Origin: Diphasiastrum complanatum
Lineage: Eukaryota > Streptophyta > Lycopodiopsida > Lycopodiales > Lycopodiaceae
NCBI GenBank assembly: GCA_029204225.1
Contig: CM055110.1
Span: 33,503,874 to 33,567,873, forward strand
DNA: 64,000 nucleotides
Direction: 5' to 3'
Part shown: piece after piece, positions 10,126-21,489 of the stretch
Position numbering within the stretch: position 1 is the first letter of the stretch
How the letters are laid out: every line of letters begins with the position of its first letter
Notes under the pieces: model-generated
What the model saw: the letters and a program-made list of their open reading frames with translations, nothing else
What the model was told of the DNA's origin: nothing
Databases searched by the model: none
Position numbers and translations under genes: made by a program

Positions 10126-13100
10126 CTATGGGCCGGCATTATGCCATCCCTTGGTACAAGGAGGTACGGTTAAAAATTCATCAAACTCCTTCACATAAAC
10201 ATCACAGCACTGCCACTGCAAAACTATCATTCTATGTTAGCAACATAATATTTGGTTCAAAAGTACACAAGAATGATAGGGAGGAAAAAAAAGTGAAAGC
10301 ACTCACGCCTCTGGATCTGTCATGGAAAACAGCTGGTCCAGGGTGATAGCTGCAAGCGGACTCATGATTTTCCCGTTCTGTAAAAGTCTTCCCACAGCTC
10401 TTGTTTTTGCAAACTTGCTTTGCATCCAGATCAACCACTTTAAGGGGTGCCGGGGAAGCTTTTACTTCTGCTTCCAGGTTCTCAGGTTTTGAAGCTGACT
10501 TCATGCTAGACTTTGCAGGCAGTGCTGGCACTGAAACTACTTTTGATCCTAACAAGCAAGAAAAAGCATCTCAGATGACAGAGTATCCAAACAGATACAT
10601 GAATTTCAACACACGTTCTTAAAACAAGTTAGATAACTACCATGGTCTGAGCAGAAAAATCCTTGCTGACATCTTGAACAGCTTGCTTTGGCTGAATCAA
10701 GAGCAGCATTCCCTATTGAAGAAATAGGTATGGGCTTGTTTGGACTAGGAGCTGCTCTCGTTTGTGGTTTCTCAGAAGAATGCTTCCCAGTGGTGCAACT
10801 GTAACAACATAATTGCAGGACACATTGTAATACAGCTAGAAAATCAATAGAATCTTGCCAGAAGCTGTACAGATTCATCATGATAGATAGCGAACATCAA
10901 CAATACCCTGGAATGCTCAAAAACAAGCTGAAGTCATGGCTGCGCTGCTTACAGCAACTCCATTCCTTTCCACCATCATGAAACAGTGGCTGCATTGTTT
11001 CAGAGAAATGTCAAAGAGTCGTCAACAATAAGAAACGCAAATTTTATGAACCAACAACGGCAATTTCCATTGGGAATGTCTCTGCACAAAACAGACTTGC
11101 AGACAAATTTGATCCTACTTCAAGTTCCATGTCTTCAAATCAACATTGCCTGATTATCTGTCATGATAAAAAGCCAGCCCTGATCAACAGACTTGTATGC
11201 TCTAGGAGCGTGTGGGGGAATAACCCAGAAAAACTAGTTAAAGAAGTTACCAGGTAGGCAGATTACCGGCTATAGAGTAGCATTCAGTAGCCCATCCACA
11301 GCATCCACCCATCATGGAAACAAAATAATTGTTAAATAGAAATTTTTTCAAAAAAATCACTTCGCTCCATAATAATGTACCCTTACCTTTCTTGTCACTT
11401 ATCTATGTTACAACAGGTAATTGCAATATTTTTGAAAGATAAGAGATATTAAGATCCCCAGTGAAAAAGTGTCAATCTGATGAGAATCCAAGTCTCCCAA
11501 GGACAAACTGTGAGTAATAAAACTACTTAATTGCCTCCAGTGATTTCTACTACTACTTGTACACCAGGGCAAAATGAACAGGCATTTGTTACAGATTGCC
11601 ATAACATCCTAATAGACCTGTCATGATTCTACAACCAGCTCAGAACTTGTCTTAAAACATTATCTAGGAAGCTTTTTAATGATATGTGTTGAAAATCACA
11701 GAAACGCAATAAGATGACTACTCAATTGCCTCCAGTGATTTCGATGCCACAGTTACCGTCTAGTGGATGGATTGTGGATACTGGTGCAAACTCCCAGACT
11801 TGGAACTGAGCAAGGATTTCTAATATGGTTGGTTATTGAGTCTAGACTATGGCAAACTGTATCCTATTCAGAAGATAGTAGGTACCATGTCAAGTTAGTC
11901 CTCTGTGAGCCTTTACAATTTCAGTCCCGACTCTCATCTCTCTTATAGTTAGTATAGAGAGCCAAGGGCAGGTAAATGAATTATGAGATACGAAGACACA
12001 TAGATAAGAGATCTGAGTAGTTTAAATCCCTAGAAATATCAACGTATTGATCTAATATTAATTCATGAGATACGAAGTTGGCATGTGTTAATGAGAGGCA
12101 AGATACTACACCTTAAGCTCATAGATACAAGAGGCAATGGGCATGCTAAAGTTTTATGTTAGGTTCAGTCCTTCAGTTTTAGATTCCATCTAGATGGGAG
12201 ACAAGCACATAAACTTGTACAACATGTTATTTCAACAGTTCGGTACTTGATTTTTAGATCACAACGCACATTAATGATAGGTTTGAGAAGGATTTTTTTC
12301 TCCAAATTCCATTACCTACATGCATGGTCTTAATCTTGATAAAAAGAAAGGAAGAGAGCAGTGTGTCCTGACTCCTCAGAGAGGAAGCTGCCCCATCTTT
12401 CTAATGGTTACAAGACCCCACAAGAAATAGAATCATCATTTTCCACTGTTACATCCATAGCTAGTACTCTATTCTACTACCTGGAACACCTTATACTCGA
12501 GCTTGATTTCCACACGTGATAGCAGCCACAAAAAAAATCCACAAACTTTCACCAAGTATGTCTTTTCCAAAATCTGTGCAGGTCTCCATGTGTTATGTTT
12601 TTGGATCATAATCAAATGCCTTGGCCTGACACTCGTCTTTGAACCTGGCATTGACAGCCTAAGAAAGCATAAAATTTGAATCCTGCAAGTTGTGGGTCGG
12701 CAACTTGGGGGATAGTTCATTTGACATATGTTGGCCTGACATTTGTCTTTGAGCCTGGCATTGACAGCTTGAGAAAGCATGAAATTTGAATCTTGCAAGT
12801 TGTTGGTAGAGGAGGAAGAACAAGCAAAGCTAGATGATTTGTAAAATATGCAGCAACAACTACTTAAGAGCTCTTGCTCTGCCCTAGTTTTGTTTCATGG
12901 AGTTTTTGGAGTACCGTTGGTATAGGAGGAAGAACAAGCAAAGCTAGATGTGTCCTGTTAACTTTGAGCAATATCGATAGACATCAATTGCTCTTGGAAA
13001 AACCCTTCTATTGATACCCATGATGGCACCGTAAACCTTTCTATTGGTACCCAAATTGGCTCTCCTGAACTCCAGCAATTTCACTAGCTTTCCAAGAATT

Positions 13101-15036
13101 TTATTGCCAATTGTACAGTGTGCACAATTGAAAAACAACCATCAGATCCCCCATCACTTTTGGTTACAATTTGAATACCATATTGCCAAAAAAAAAAAGG
13201 GCCTTCCAGGGTGGCATTACGGGCCCTAAATCCGGAACACATTATGGAACGCCCTATGCATGTATGATATATATATATATCTAAGGAAGCGGATGGTGGA
13301 CGCGGACGCACGTCCGCGTCCGCGTCCGGACACGGACGCGCCAGGGGTGCGTCCGGGTCCAGACTGGACTCGTCCGATTTTTTGTTTTTTTGAATTTTTT
13401 TTAAATTTTTTTAGTGATTGAAGGTTAAAAAAAAATGGACGCGTCCGACCCTGCGTCCGGGTCCGGACACCGGACGCAGATTGTTCGCGTCCGGCCCGGA
13501 CCCTCATGTCTGATATATATATCATTGTGAATTGGGATCAATTCACATTCAAAGCTATTTTTTACCCCATTCTTTCTACTATTTGATTAAACTATTTTTG
13601 TGGGATTTCCTTATAGAGGACCACATTGTGTCCTAGGATGAAAATATATCCATGTCACTAATTAGTATTTGCATTAAATTTTGATTTGAGAATGGAAAAG
13701 TCAAAATAAAATGCACAATTTGGACCCAACTCTTGGTCGAGACAAAATTACCTTAAAAAAATGTAAATCATCCATAGAATTAATGTAGCGGTTCACCACG
13801 GTTCTGAGAACCGTACGGTTCTTAAAAAATTTTGCCCAGAACCGTGGTGAACCGTAAAGATTAATGAATTAATTGATTTTTTTTTTTTTGTTTCCACCCC
13901 AAAAATATGCAAAAAAAAAAGGCCAAAAAAATCTGTGAAATCTGTCAATCATCTGTGAAATCATCTGTGAATTCTGTGAAACCATCTGTGAAATCATCTG
14001 TCCATCATGTTGTATCATCTGTGAACAGTATGAAATCATCTGTGAACAATATGAAATCATCTGTGAAATCTGTGAATTTGGTAATGAGTTAATTTACTAA
14101 ATTAAATAATTAATTAATTAGAGGAACCATACCACGGTTCAAGGAACCGTGGTACGGTTCCTCCCACGGTTCCGGGTTCTATGAAATCATCAAAAAGAAT
14201 GTAAAGCAACCTGATTAGCACATATCTTTAGCTTTCAAATCTGTTTCGTATTCAAGTATCAAATCTAATACATCAACTGTTTTCTTGAAGCTACAAAATC
14301 TCCCCCCTTTTTTACATTTGTTAAAATTTTAAAAAATATTTGGTGGTTTTAACTCTTTTTTTAATTTTTTGGCAAGAGCTCAACTCAACTTCCAGAGAAC
14401 AATCCAAACTTTCTGGGAACAAAGAACAGTATACCTCGCAAAGTGAACAAAACGTTTTTTGAGCTCTACTTGGGGATGATGAATGGTCTGCACTAAGTAG
14501 TTTATGCTTAAATTCATATCAAAACAGGGAAAAACAGAAAATTTAATTAATTCTTTTTTGAAACAGATGATCTTACTGAGCTTCATTCAAAATTTCACCA
14601 GATACTAAAAACTGGGAGTGGAATCTGACTTCTGACCTCAAGGAGATGAAAGGAAGTCCAAACATCTCACCACTTATTGGAATCTGTGAGCTACTTGACA
14701 CAGTAATATAAGAAAACCAAGCGACATGTCACAAGGATTACGTCCTTGCAAAGAAAGGCTCCCCCTCTGGACTCCCACTCAAAGTTCTTTAAACCAGGAA
14801 AAATCCTAACTGCTGAAGTCCCCAGTGAAAGCGTGCTGGTCACACATAATCTTAAAAGGATCGCAATATGCTTACAATCAGCTCAACAAAAGATGCAAGA
14901 AACCCTAGCCAGGGATGGATGATCATATGGAAAGAAGACATACCCCAGGATGGTAGCAACACGCATCATCGGGATTGTCCTCCAGCGAAAAGAAGGCGTC
15001 ACAGCCGATTCTTTGGCATCGCAACTGATTCGCCAT
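10126..15036 (-). CDS. RAR1: RAR1, CHORD-domain co-chaperone (complete, 5 exons)
   Basis: Exons on the minus strand are 15036-14944, 10989-10907, 10798-10641, 10548-10307 and 10215-10126. All have GT/AG borders, phases fit, and the total is 666 nt (221 residues plus stop), close to the usual RAR1 length. The ATG at 15036 starts [12 protein letters not shown], so CHORD-I begins at residue 7 (C7, C12, C26, H29, then EWSCC at 40-44 and C60/H65). A plant-specific CCCH motif, [14 protein letters not shown], lies at 99-112. CHORD-II has C158, C163, C177, H180, WQCC at 193-196, C212 and H217. RAR1 binds zinc, HSP90 and SGT1 and stabilises NLR immune receptors in the cytosol. Intron 1 is about 4 kb; the other introns are about 90-110 bp. 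No disabling change is seen. Confidence 0.95.
13281..13512. mobile_element. GC-rich palindromic MITE-like element
   Basis: A 232-bp GC-rich segment with repeated CGCGTCCG / CGGACGCG palindromes at both ends surrounds an AT-rich centre. It is flanked on each side by ATATATAT. That would be an 8-bp target duplication, but the site is low complexity. Architecture matches the two better-supported hAT-like families in this window. Confidence 0.45.
13773..14183. mobile_element. hAT-like MITE, family 2, copy 1
   Basis: The 411-bp element begins CATAGAATTAATG and ends GGGTTCTATG, giving a short terminal inverted repeat CATAGAA. It is flanked by the exact 8-bp duplication AAATCATC (13765-13772 and 14184-14191), the hAT superfamily size. 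Subterminal regions are packed with ACCGTACGGTTC and related palindromes. The centre carries a minisatellite of about 13 bp, CTGTGAAATCAT, around 13930-14075. No transposase is encoded. A second copy is at 60098-60463. Confidence 0.85.
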
Positions 15037-15124
15037 TCCCCTCCTCTCTAAGCTCCCTATGAATAGGACGTGCAGCAGCAGCAAGCAAGCCAAGTTTCCA
15101 CTGCTTCTTCTTCTTCTTCTTCTT

Positions 15125-15134
15125 CTTTTATATA
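15125..15134 (-). promoter_or_regulatory. Candidate TATA box of RAR1
   Basis: TATATAAAAG on the minus strand, about 90 bp upstream of the RAR1 ATG, followed by a GAA-repeat tract that would fall in the 5' leader. Position and sequence suit a plant core promoter; use is inferred. Confidence 0.5.
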
Positions 15135-15136
15135 TT

Positions 15137-16049
15137 GTGATTGCTTGCTCTCTCTCAAAAACCTCACATTATCGCTATTTTTCATCCAGAACTATAAAAA
15201 ACCCTAAAAATTGAAAATCTGTGCGCGGTCGCGTTCCTCTATCTTTGCGATGCGATTTTATACCTATTTTATGCCTTGCCTTGCCTTGGTTAAAACATAT
15301 TTTAAATAGATTTGTTTTATGAAATATAGTGAGTACAATGTACATGTATATTTTTTATAAAATTTATTGATCATTACTAAAATAAAGTTTCTTTGTATAA
15401 ATAAAGATAGTATAGGTTGTATTTGTCACTTTTGTTGTGTTTCAAGTGGAGTTACATGTATGTATATGTGGGGGAACTTTAGTTTTTCGTCTAACAAGTT
15501 GTTAGGGAAAAAAAAAACTACTTATTTACTTTAACATTTTGAATGTAATAGATATAAAAACGTTTTTCATGATGTGTCAAGGAACTTGTTCACTGATATA
15601 TTGCATGTGTAAGCAAGCAATAATTTATTGCATGTGTTTTTTTTTTTTAGTCCGAATGGAATTTGGTCATTGTGATGTCTTTTTTGCAAAAGTGCGAACG
15701 TTAAGACACAAAAATACCTAAGGTGTGAAAAAGACAAAAAAGGTGACAGTGCCTTAAAACAAAAATGTTTTAAAGGAAAAATGAAGTTTTGGAAAAATGC
15801 AAAGGTCTGAAATATGTCGTCAACCTTCTGCTGTTTTCAGGATGCTCAAGCATAAAAAATCTAACAATCTACACCAGGAAATAGCCACTAAAAAAATAAA
15901 ATCTAATGTATGATTCTTAAATTTGTAACGATAGTATAATAGTAATTGTGTGTGTTTTTGTTTATAATAATAATAATATGGTCATTATAATATGTGTACA
16001 TTGTTTGATAATAAAAATAGTCTAAACACGTAAACATGCTAATTGTCAT
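15137..16049. other. Intergenic, no gene seen
   Basis: The region upstream of RAR1 is AT-rich with poly-A and poly-T runs. It may include the RAR1 promoter and the untranslated tail of the Helentron fragment to its right, but no boundary is visible. Confidence 0.4.
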
Positions 16050-16160
16050 TATAAATTTATATTAATTCGCTTGGAATATGTAATAAACAGGAGAGTGGTC
16101 ACTCCACTATGCATGTGTTGATCCTGAGGTACATTTGAAGTTTTGGTTATTGGTCCAGAA
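16050..16160 (-). pseudogene. Helentron endonuclease, C-terminal piece
   Basis: Minus-strand text WTNNQNFKCTSGSTHA, then an in-frame stop in place of one residue, then WSDHSPVYYIFQAN and a terminal stop. It fits the end of an APE-type endonuclease, where an SDH-type motif carries the catalytic histidine. It directly follows, in family order, the endonuclease piece now at 34757-34968, also on the minus strand. It abuts oppositely oriented helicase text at about 16160, so this is a rearrangement junction. Confidence 0.6.
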
Positions 16161-16960
16161 CAAAAACAACAATTCAAGCAATCGACATTATATGGATTGA
16201 ATTTTTTAATATAACAATAGACATAAAAGCAAAGTATGAACATTCTCATATATATGAATTTTACGATATAAACAAAACTTGGACTTCAGTTCACAAAATA
16301 GTAAAAGAATTTCAAACTGGAAACTCGGCTTTAAATATAGTAACTAGAAAACAGTTTCCAATCTGTGTTACAGTTGCACGTACAATACATCGTGCACAAG
16401 GACTAACTATGAACACATTGATTTTTAATCCGAACGGTATTCGACAACATGGTTTGGCATATACATCATTGACACGTGTATGGAACATAGACAACCTACA
16501 TTCCGTTTTACCTTTACAAACAAATAATTTCAAACTAGATAAAAAAGTTTAAATTGAGAACGACCGACTTTCTACCTCGGCAAAATGGTACCTGTCTATA
16601 TCTGACACCCGGATTCATTGTAACGCGTATCTTATTGTCTACTCATTGAATACTCGATCCTTACAAAATCACATTCTTGATATTTGTGCCGATCCAAACC
16701 TAATGTCATCACATATATTATGTCTGCATGAAACAAAAAACATGTACAAGCACCCATATTTTTCTCCTTTTTTTGTACATTGAACAATTACAAATTCATA
16801 GGAACAACTATAACATATAAAAAAAATCAAACACTTCAAAAATACACAATGCATAATACTGAAACTGTAGAAATTTTATACACTATATTTAATACCAGCC
16901 TATTATTACATATATGTATCATGACATTATATCGAAAACCACATTCAAACCTAACATCTT
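16161..16960 (+). pseudogene. Helentron: helicase C-terminus fused to endonuclease N-part
   Basis: One plus-strand frame reads DIIWIEF at about 16185, then RKQFPICVTVARTIHRAQGL at about 16346-16405 and GLAYTSLTRV at about 16451. These are the last motifs of a Pif1-type (SF1) helicase as found in Helitrons. After one stop (16550-16552) the same frame continues with LNTRSLQNHILDICADPN and ILCLHETK (about 16645-16740), the N-terminal part of an APE-type endonuclease with its catalytic Glu. More endonuclease text runs to about 16955. Helicase followed by endonuclease is the Helentron arrangement. The copy is decayed and ends where gypsy integrase begins. Confidence 0.7.
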
Positions 16961-16961
16961 T

Positions 16962-17640
16962 TTTGTATATAATAGTGCAAAACATTCAGCGATCGGATTT
17001 AGCCCTTTCATGCTTATGTATGGTTATCAACCTCGATCACCAATTTGTGTTGGCATGAAAAACCTTAGAGTGCAAGTCGTAGCTAATTTCCTTGCGGATA
17101 TGCAAGAAAATTTACAACTGGCTAAAGATAGCATAAGATGTGCCTAGGACAGGGCAAGGCACTATGTTGATCTATCTCGGAAGCACAAGGTATTCTTGGT
17201 CAACAACTGGGTGTTTTTGAGGGTCCCTAGTCACTCTAGGGGCTTGAAAACTATTAAGTGTGCAAAGTTGATGCCTAGGTATTGTGGTCCTTTTAAGGTT
17301 ATCGAAGTGAGAAACAAGGTTGCATACAAACTAGACCTTCTAGCTAACATTGGAATTCATCATGTTTTCCACATTAGTAAGTTAACACCATCGTTGGGGG
17401 TTGGAAAAACTGTGGTCCCTGTGGAAGATCTAGTGGAGCTTCTTCGTGATGAGTCCGCGAGTGGACCACCTGAACCCGAGGCGTTTGTTAATAGCCAGTA
17501 GAAAACTTTAAGGAATAGAGTGCTTCAGGAATTTTTAGTTAGGTGGAGGGGCAAATAAAAAAAAGAGAATACCTGAGAAAAGGAGGTTGATCTCTCGAAG
17601 AATTTTTCAAAGTTTTTCCTACAAGGAAAGATTCAAGTTT
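16962..17640 (+). pseudogene. Ty3/gypsy integrase C-terminal half and chromodomain
   Basis: It opens inside the integrase core at FVYNSAKHSAIGFSPFMLMYG and passes through a C-terminal domain with PRYCGPFKVIE and IHHVFHISKL. It ends with a broken chromodomain: FLVRWRG, then an EKEVDLSKNF-like tract in which a Trp codon has become a stop. This marks a chromovirus. Frameshifts near 17140 and 17500-17560 disable it. A polypurine tract (TTTGAGGGAAGAAA) leads straight into the 3' LTR at 17652. The first half of the integrase is missing here and a complementary half lies at 34969-35234 on the other strand. Confidence 0.8.
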
Positions 17641-17651
17641 GAGGGAAGAAA

Positions 17652-18745
17652 TGCTACATACCTATGTAACCAGCAGTGCTTTAGTGACCCCTATATGTCC
17701 ATTTAGTGTTGGAGGCTAAATGGCAAGTTACGATAAGGGGTACCCTTAGGATTAAGGATAGGTGCCTTTGGATAAGGGCAGACAAGTGACTATACCTTGG
17801 TCGGAGGTATGGAATCAAGTTACCCTTGGATAAGGGGTACCCTTAGGATTAAGGATATGTGCCTTTAGATTAAGGTATTGGTGTCCTTGGATAAGGGTAG
17901 GTAGGTGTCTATGCCTTGATTGCAGGTATGGAACTGAGTGAGGTATTAGAAAGTCATTACCATGGGTGTTTTGGCTATTTTTCTAAACCTTGGGCCTCAA
18001 CATTGAACCATATCACTTTATTGGTCTTGGACCAAAGTATGTAAGCACAACTTGGGCAATGGGACCTAGTAGGAGGGCACACTTCCAAGGTGTCCATTGA
18101 ATTTCCAACTCCCACAAGAAAGGCATTCAAAGAGTCATAGGTTATGAAAGAAGTCTCTTGACCTCCATAAGCCTATGAAGGTCCTTAACTGCCCTAGGCC
18201 TCTCTCTTTCTCATTGGTTGTGCATAAAACTCCATAGTGTATTGGAGGGTGCCATTTGTCATCTATATGAGGGGAGGAGGGTGTCCATAGGGAGGAGGAG
18301 AGACCTCTTTTGTTTGTTATGCTTATGCTCTAGTGTGGCTACTAGTGTATAGAGTGTTTTCTTGTGTGTAGTATGCTTAGGATTTGGATCTTGCTTATGG
18401 TATGAGACATAAGTAGGGTTTGGATCTTGAGTATGCTAGGGTTTGTGGTGGTATTTAGTTACTCGTTAGCAAGGGGGTGGTAGATTAGCCAAATTGCAGG
18501 ATTGCATGTGCTAGCTAGCTTGGTTGGGTGGTGAATACTTGAGGCCATTTGTTATCTACCTTTGTGATTAAGATTAAGGACATAGGTGGAGGAGAGATCC
18601 ATGGAGGCCTGAAGATCCTTACTTGTAGGTGGAGGCATCCTAGCTTGGAGTTGGGGAGCATCTTGGAGCTTGCAGGTTACTTGGAGGACCTTTGGAGGCA
18701 CTACCTTTGGATTAGGAGGACTTCTTGACTTCATTTGTAATAACA
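17652..18745 (+). mobile_element. 3' LTR of the chromovirus
   Basis: It starts TGCTACATACC right after the polypurine tract. Near 17710-17930 it holds a degenerate tandem repeat of about 90 bp (GATAAGGGTAcccttagg-like). Its second half matches 38871-39617 in reverse complement: the stretch 18552-18746 and 38877-39059 are nearly identical. It ends at an abrupt junction with another LTR fragment at 18745. Confidence 0.75.
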
Positions 18746-19264
18746 TAGTAGATCCATATAAGATTAATCGTGCATATATGAGAATAATCTCACTATGACC
18801 CTATACATACACATATGTCCTTATTTGGTAGATTTTCAAAAATCCACATATGTTACTCTCATATCTCACTGAGAATCTTGTAACTCATCTACCAAAGAAT
18901 TTCTATTTGTCATGAGTAAATAACATATTCGGAAAATCTTTGAGACAAATAACATATTCTAGTTTTATCTAATATATACATTCTATGATCAAACTTACTC
19001 CTATTCCAATCAAAATGGAATTGGTAACTTTTGACCTTTCTCAGTACTACTTATAGATAATTATTCAAATTTCAAACCAGTTCTAGTTCCAGATTGTTTC
19101 AAACAATCCCTAGAGAATTTCTCTTTTTCGAAAAGTTTCAACTTGGTATCATACGCTGGATTTATCCAAAATTACTTCTAGAAAATCGCATTTGTATACT
19201 ACAACTAGATCTCTTTTGAAAATTATGCAACCAACAGATTCATAGATAGAATTTCATTCCATCA
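18746..19264 (-). mobile_element. LTR of family B (minus-strand copy)
   Basis: On the minus strand a polypurine-like tract (AAAAGGAGGGGTGAAG) at about 19280-19265 is followed by TGATGG... at 19264, the LTR start. The same tract and LTR occur on the plus strand at 28057 and 33670. Landmarks include 'actgggtcatagtgagattatt'-like text and 'gattaatc'. This copy abuts the chromovirus LTR at 18745. Confidence 0.65.
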
Positions 19265-20560
19265 CTTCACCCCTCCTTTTAAAGAAATTAACAACTTCTA
19301 TAAAAGTTAACTGGAAAGATGTATATGAAAATATCTAAATCCATGAAAAGTCAGTAATAAGTGCCTTTCTCAAAAAAGAATTCACTCTATTACATACAGA
19401 ACTTTTCCTTCAAATATTTTCAACCTGAGTGACAGGAACTATCATTCCTTTGAAATTCATTTGTGCAGAAGAGATATCCTGGGTTTCAGAAATTGAAACA
19501 CGATCACCTTAGATTTTTTCCGAATTCCAAGTCCATTCATAGAAGTAATAATTCATAGGATATAATAGTCTTTCAAAAGACTAACTTCATGTTGGAATAA
19601 CCAGTCTAACGTCTAATATTCAAGAAATTACTAAGTAAAAGATTGATTAAGAAAGTGATAAATAGATTCAAGGGTTTTTTGATTTTGTAAATTAAGAGAT
19701 ACCTCATTGGGATCTGGATTAAACCTCAAAATTTCACAAAATACTCCAACATTTAATCAATGGTATTCTTTTTCCATATTGCAAATAGGTACTCAACTTC
19801 ACCACTGATAATAAGATCTTTACAGTCTTAGAATTCTCTTTTAAAAAATACTGATGTCCCATACCACCAGTTGGATTCACAAATTCTGGATAAGTAGCAT
19901 ACTTTTTGAAATTATGGTAGAGTGCACTTCTACATGGGTTTTTGGGTAAAAGATGCTACAAATTTGTAGGAATCTAGATGCAATTTCATGATTTCTTGGG
20001 GAAGCTTTCAAATGGTGTTGAGTGCTCTACAATGGCTGATTTAGTTACTTATTTCATTGCTGGATTTCGCTCAGCTAAAGTTGTAAATAACATGTACCAG
20101 TCCACAATGTTCTGAATCTGCTTGTTTTGTTCAAGTTCATATATAATTGATTGTAAATCAATATGTCCAGGTTGTATGGACGGTTGGGAACATAAGTGCA
20201 TGATTCCAGTTATAACATGCTGAGAATTAGTGAACAAATTTTGTTCCAAATCCTCTTGTAAATCTACATGTTAGGAACATAAGGTGAAGATTGTAGTTGC
20301 TTATACTTCAAGTAGAGAAAATTTAAGCTATGAATGTAAGTAGAGACCAACCCCCTCCTTGGGACTGCTGTTTCCTACAAGATCACAATCTCCTCTTTGT
20401 TTCTGTAAACCTAAAAATTTACAGGAGGAAGCATTAGAGTTTGTGCAAGAGTAGAGATTGTAAGAGGATGTAACCCTATTTGTTGCTCTTCCACTATCCA
20501 CCATTTGGGTATCTTTCAACTCCCATAAAACTAGATTTCTGACAACTCACCTATTTTTTT
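19265..20560 (-). pseudogene. Copia-type remnant with protease motif
   Basis: Minus-strand text near 20470-20500 reads MVDSGRATNRVTSSYNLYS, a one-residue-inserted form of the copia protease DSGATxHVT motif. Sequence between 20250 and 19600 has short frames without a clear gag or reverse transcriptase signature. The part nearest 19265 is leader sequence shared with the family B copies at 33500-33670. Stops and frameshifts throughout. Confidence 0.45.
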
Positions 20561-20599
20561 GCCTCAATCAGTTGTGTTCGATTGCTTGAAAGAGACAGT

Positions 20600-21489
20600 T
20601 GATAGTGAAACTATTCCTAGATAACTATGTTGTCTGAGGTTTAGTCTCTCGGTTGTTTTAAGAGTCCATGAAGCTGCTGGAGACCTGATAACTATAAACA
20701 CAAAGCATGATCAAACCAACGAGGTTTCTTGGAGGAACCGTGACTCGTTGATGTTTGGAAAGCACTATTCTTTTAGTTGAATGCTATGGAAGAGTTGTGT
20801 GCTGCATGTCTACAGCCATGGATTAGATTTTCTCTACAATGGCAATAGAAGAAAAGGAGTTGAAACGTTATGATCACTTGGCACCAGAGATGGTGATTGT
20901 AGAACGGTAGTAGTGGTCAGTAGTTTGGCAGAGGATGAGTGCGATCCAGACTCCTATTGTTATGTCCATGGCCAATAAGTAGGATTCAATATACTCCTAG
21001 TCTTGGATACACGGTACACCAGTAAATCAAGTTATTAGTTATGCCATGTCATACTGGATGTGACCTGAAAGTAACTACTATCCTTGTGAGGCCCAAAATA
21101 CACTAAATGGAGTTTAGACAAGGTATGAGATAGTGTATGCATGTGTAGAGTTATCAATAGCAATTCTATGAATAGTTGGTCCATGCTTAGGACTCTATTC
21201 TAGGTGAATCTATGTATAGGAAACTTAGGGCTATGCATGGCTATGTGCCCAGGTTGCTTTTGGCTCTATATATTGAGGCCAACTCACCCTACTCCTCATC
21301 GTGGTCATTGATTCATTGCCAGGGTTTCAATCTACCTTCATGCTTCTTATTCCTTGGCTTGGGGGTGAAGCTTCTAGAGTTGATTGGTTGCTTTTACTTG
21401 GTTGGGTGGTTGCTCCATAGTGTGTTTTCCATTGTGTTTTGTCTTGTAAGCAGGATCTTAGGGAGCTTTCCTTATATTGGTATTAGAGC
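20600..21489 (+). mobile_element. LTR-like region ending at a primer-binding site
   Basis: TGGTATTAGAGC at 21478-21489 resembles the initiator-Met primer site and ends an LTR-like region. Its 3' part (gtttggctccatag-like, about 21400-21470) is shared with 28905-28985, 30105-30170 and 45500-45570. The apparent 134-codon frame at 21212-21616 runs across this boundary and is not a gene. Confidence 0.45.

Larger units (their letters stand above)
10990..14943 (-). other. RAR1 intron 1 and its contents
   Basis: This 3.95-kb intron holds two MITE-like elements (13281-13512 and 13773-14183) and small duplications. A 77-bp unit at 12621-12697 recurs at 12731-12807. A tract containing GGAGGAAGAACAAGC recurs at about 12811 and 12925. 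A block containing AATTGCCTCCAGTGATTTC recurs at about 11529 and 11725. The remainder is AT-rich with no coding signal on either strand. Confidence 0.7.

Noticed and set aside
18552-18746. Conserved 60-codon frame shared with 38877-39059
   Set aside because: The conservation is because both are copies of the same LTR, not because of coding.
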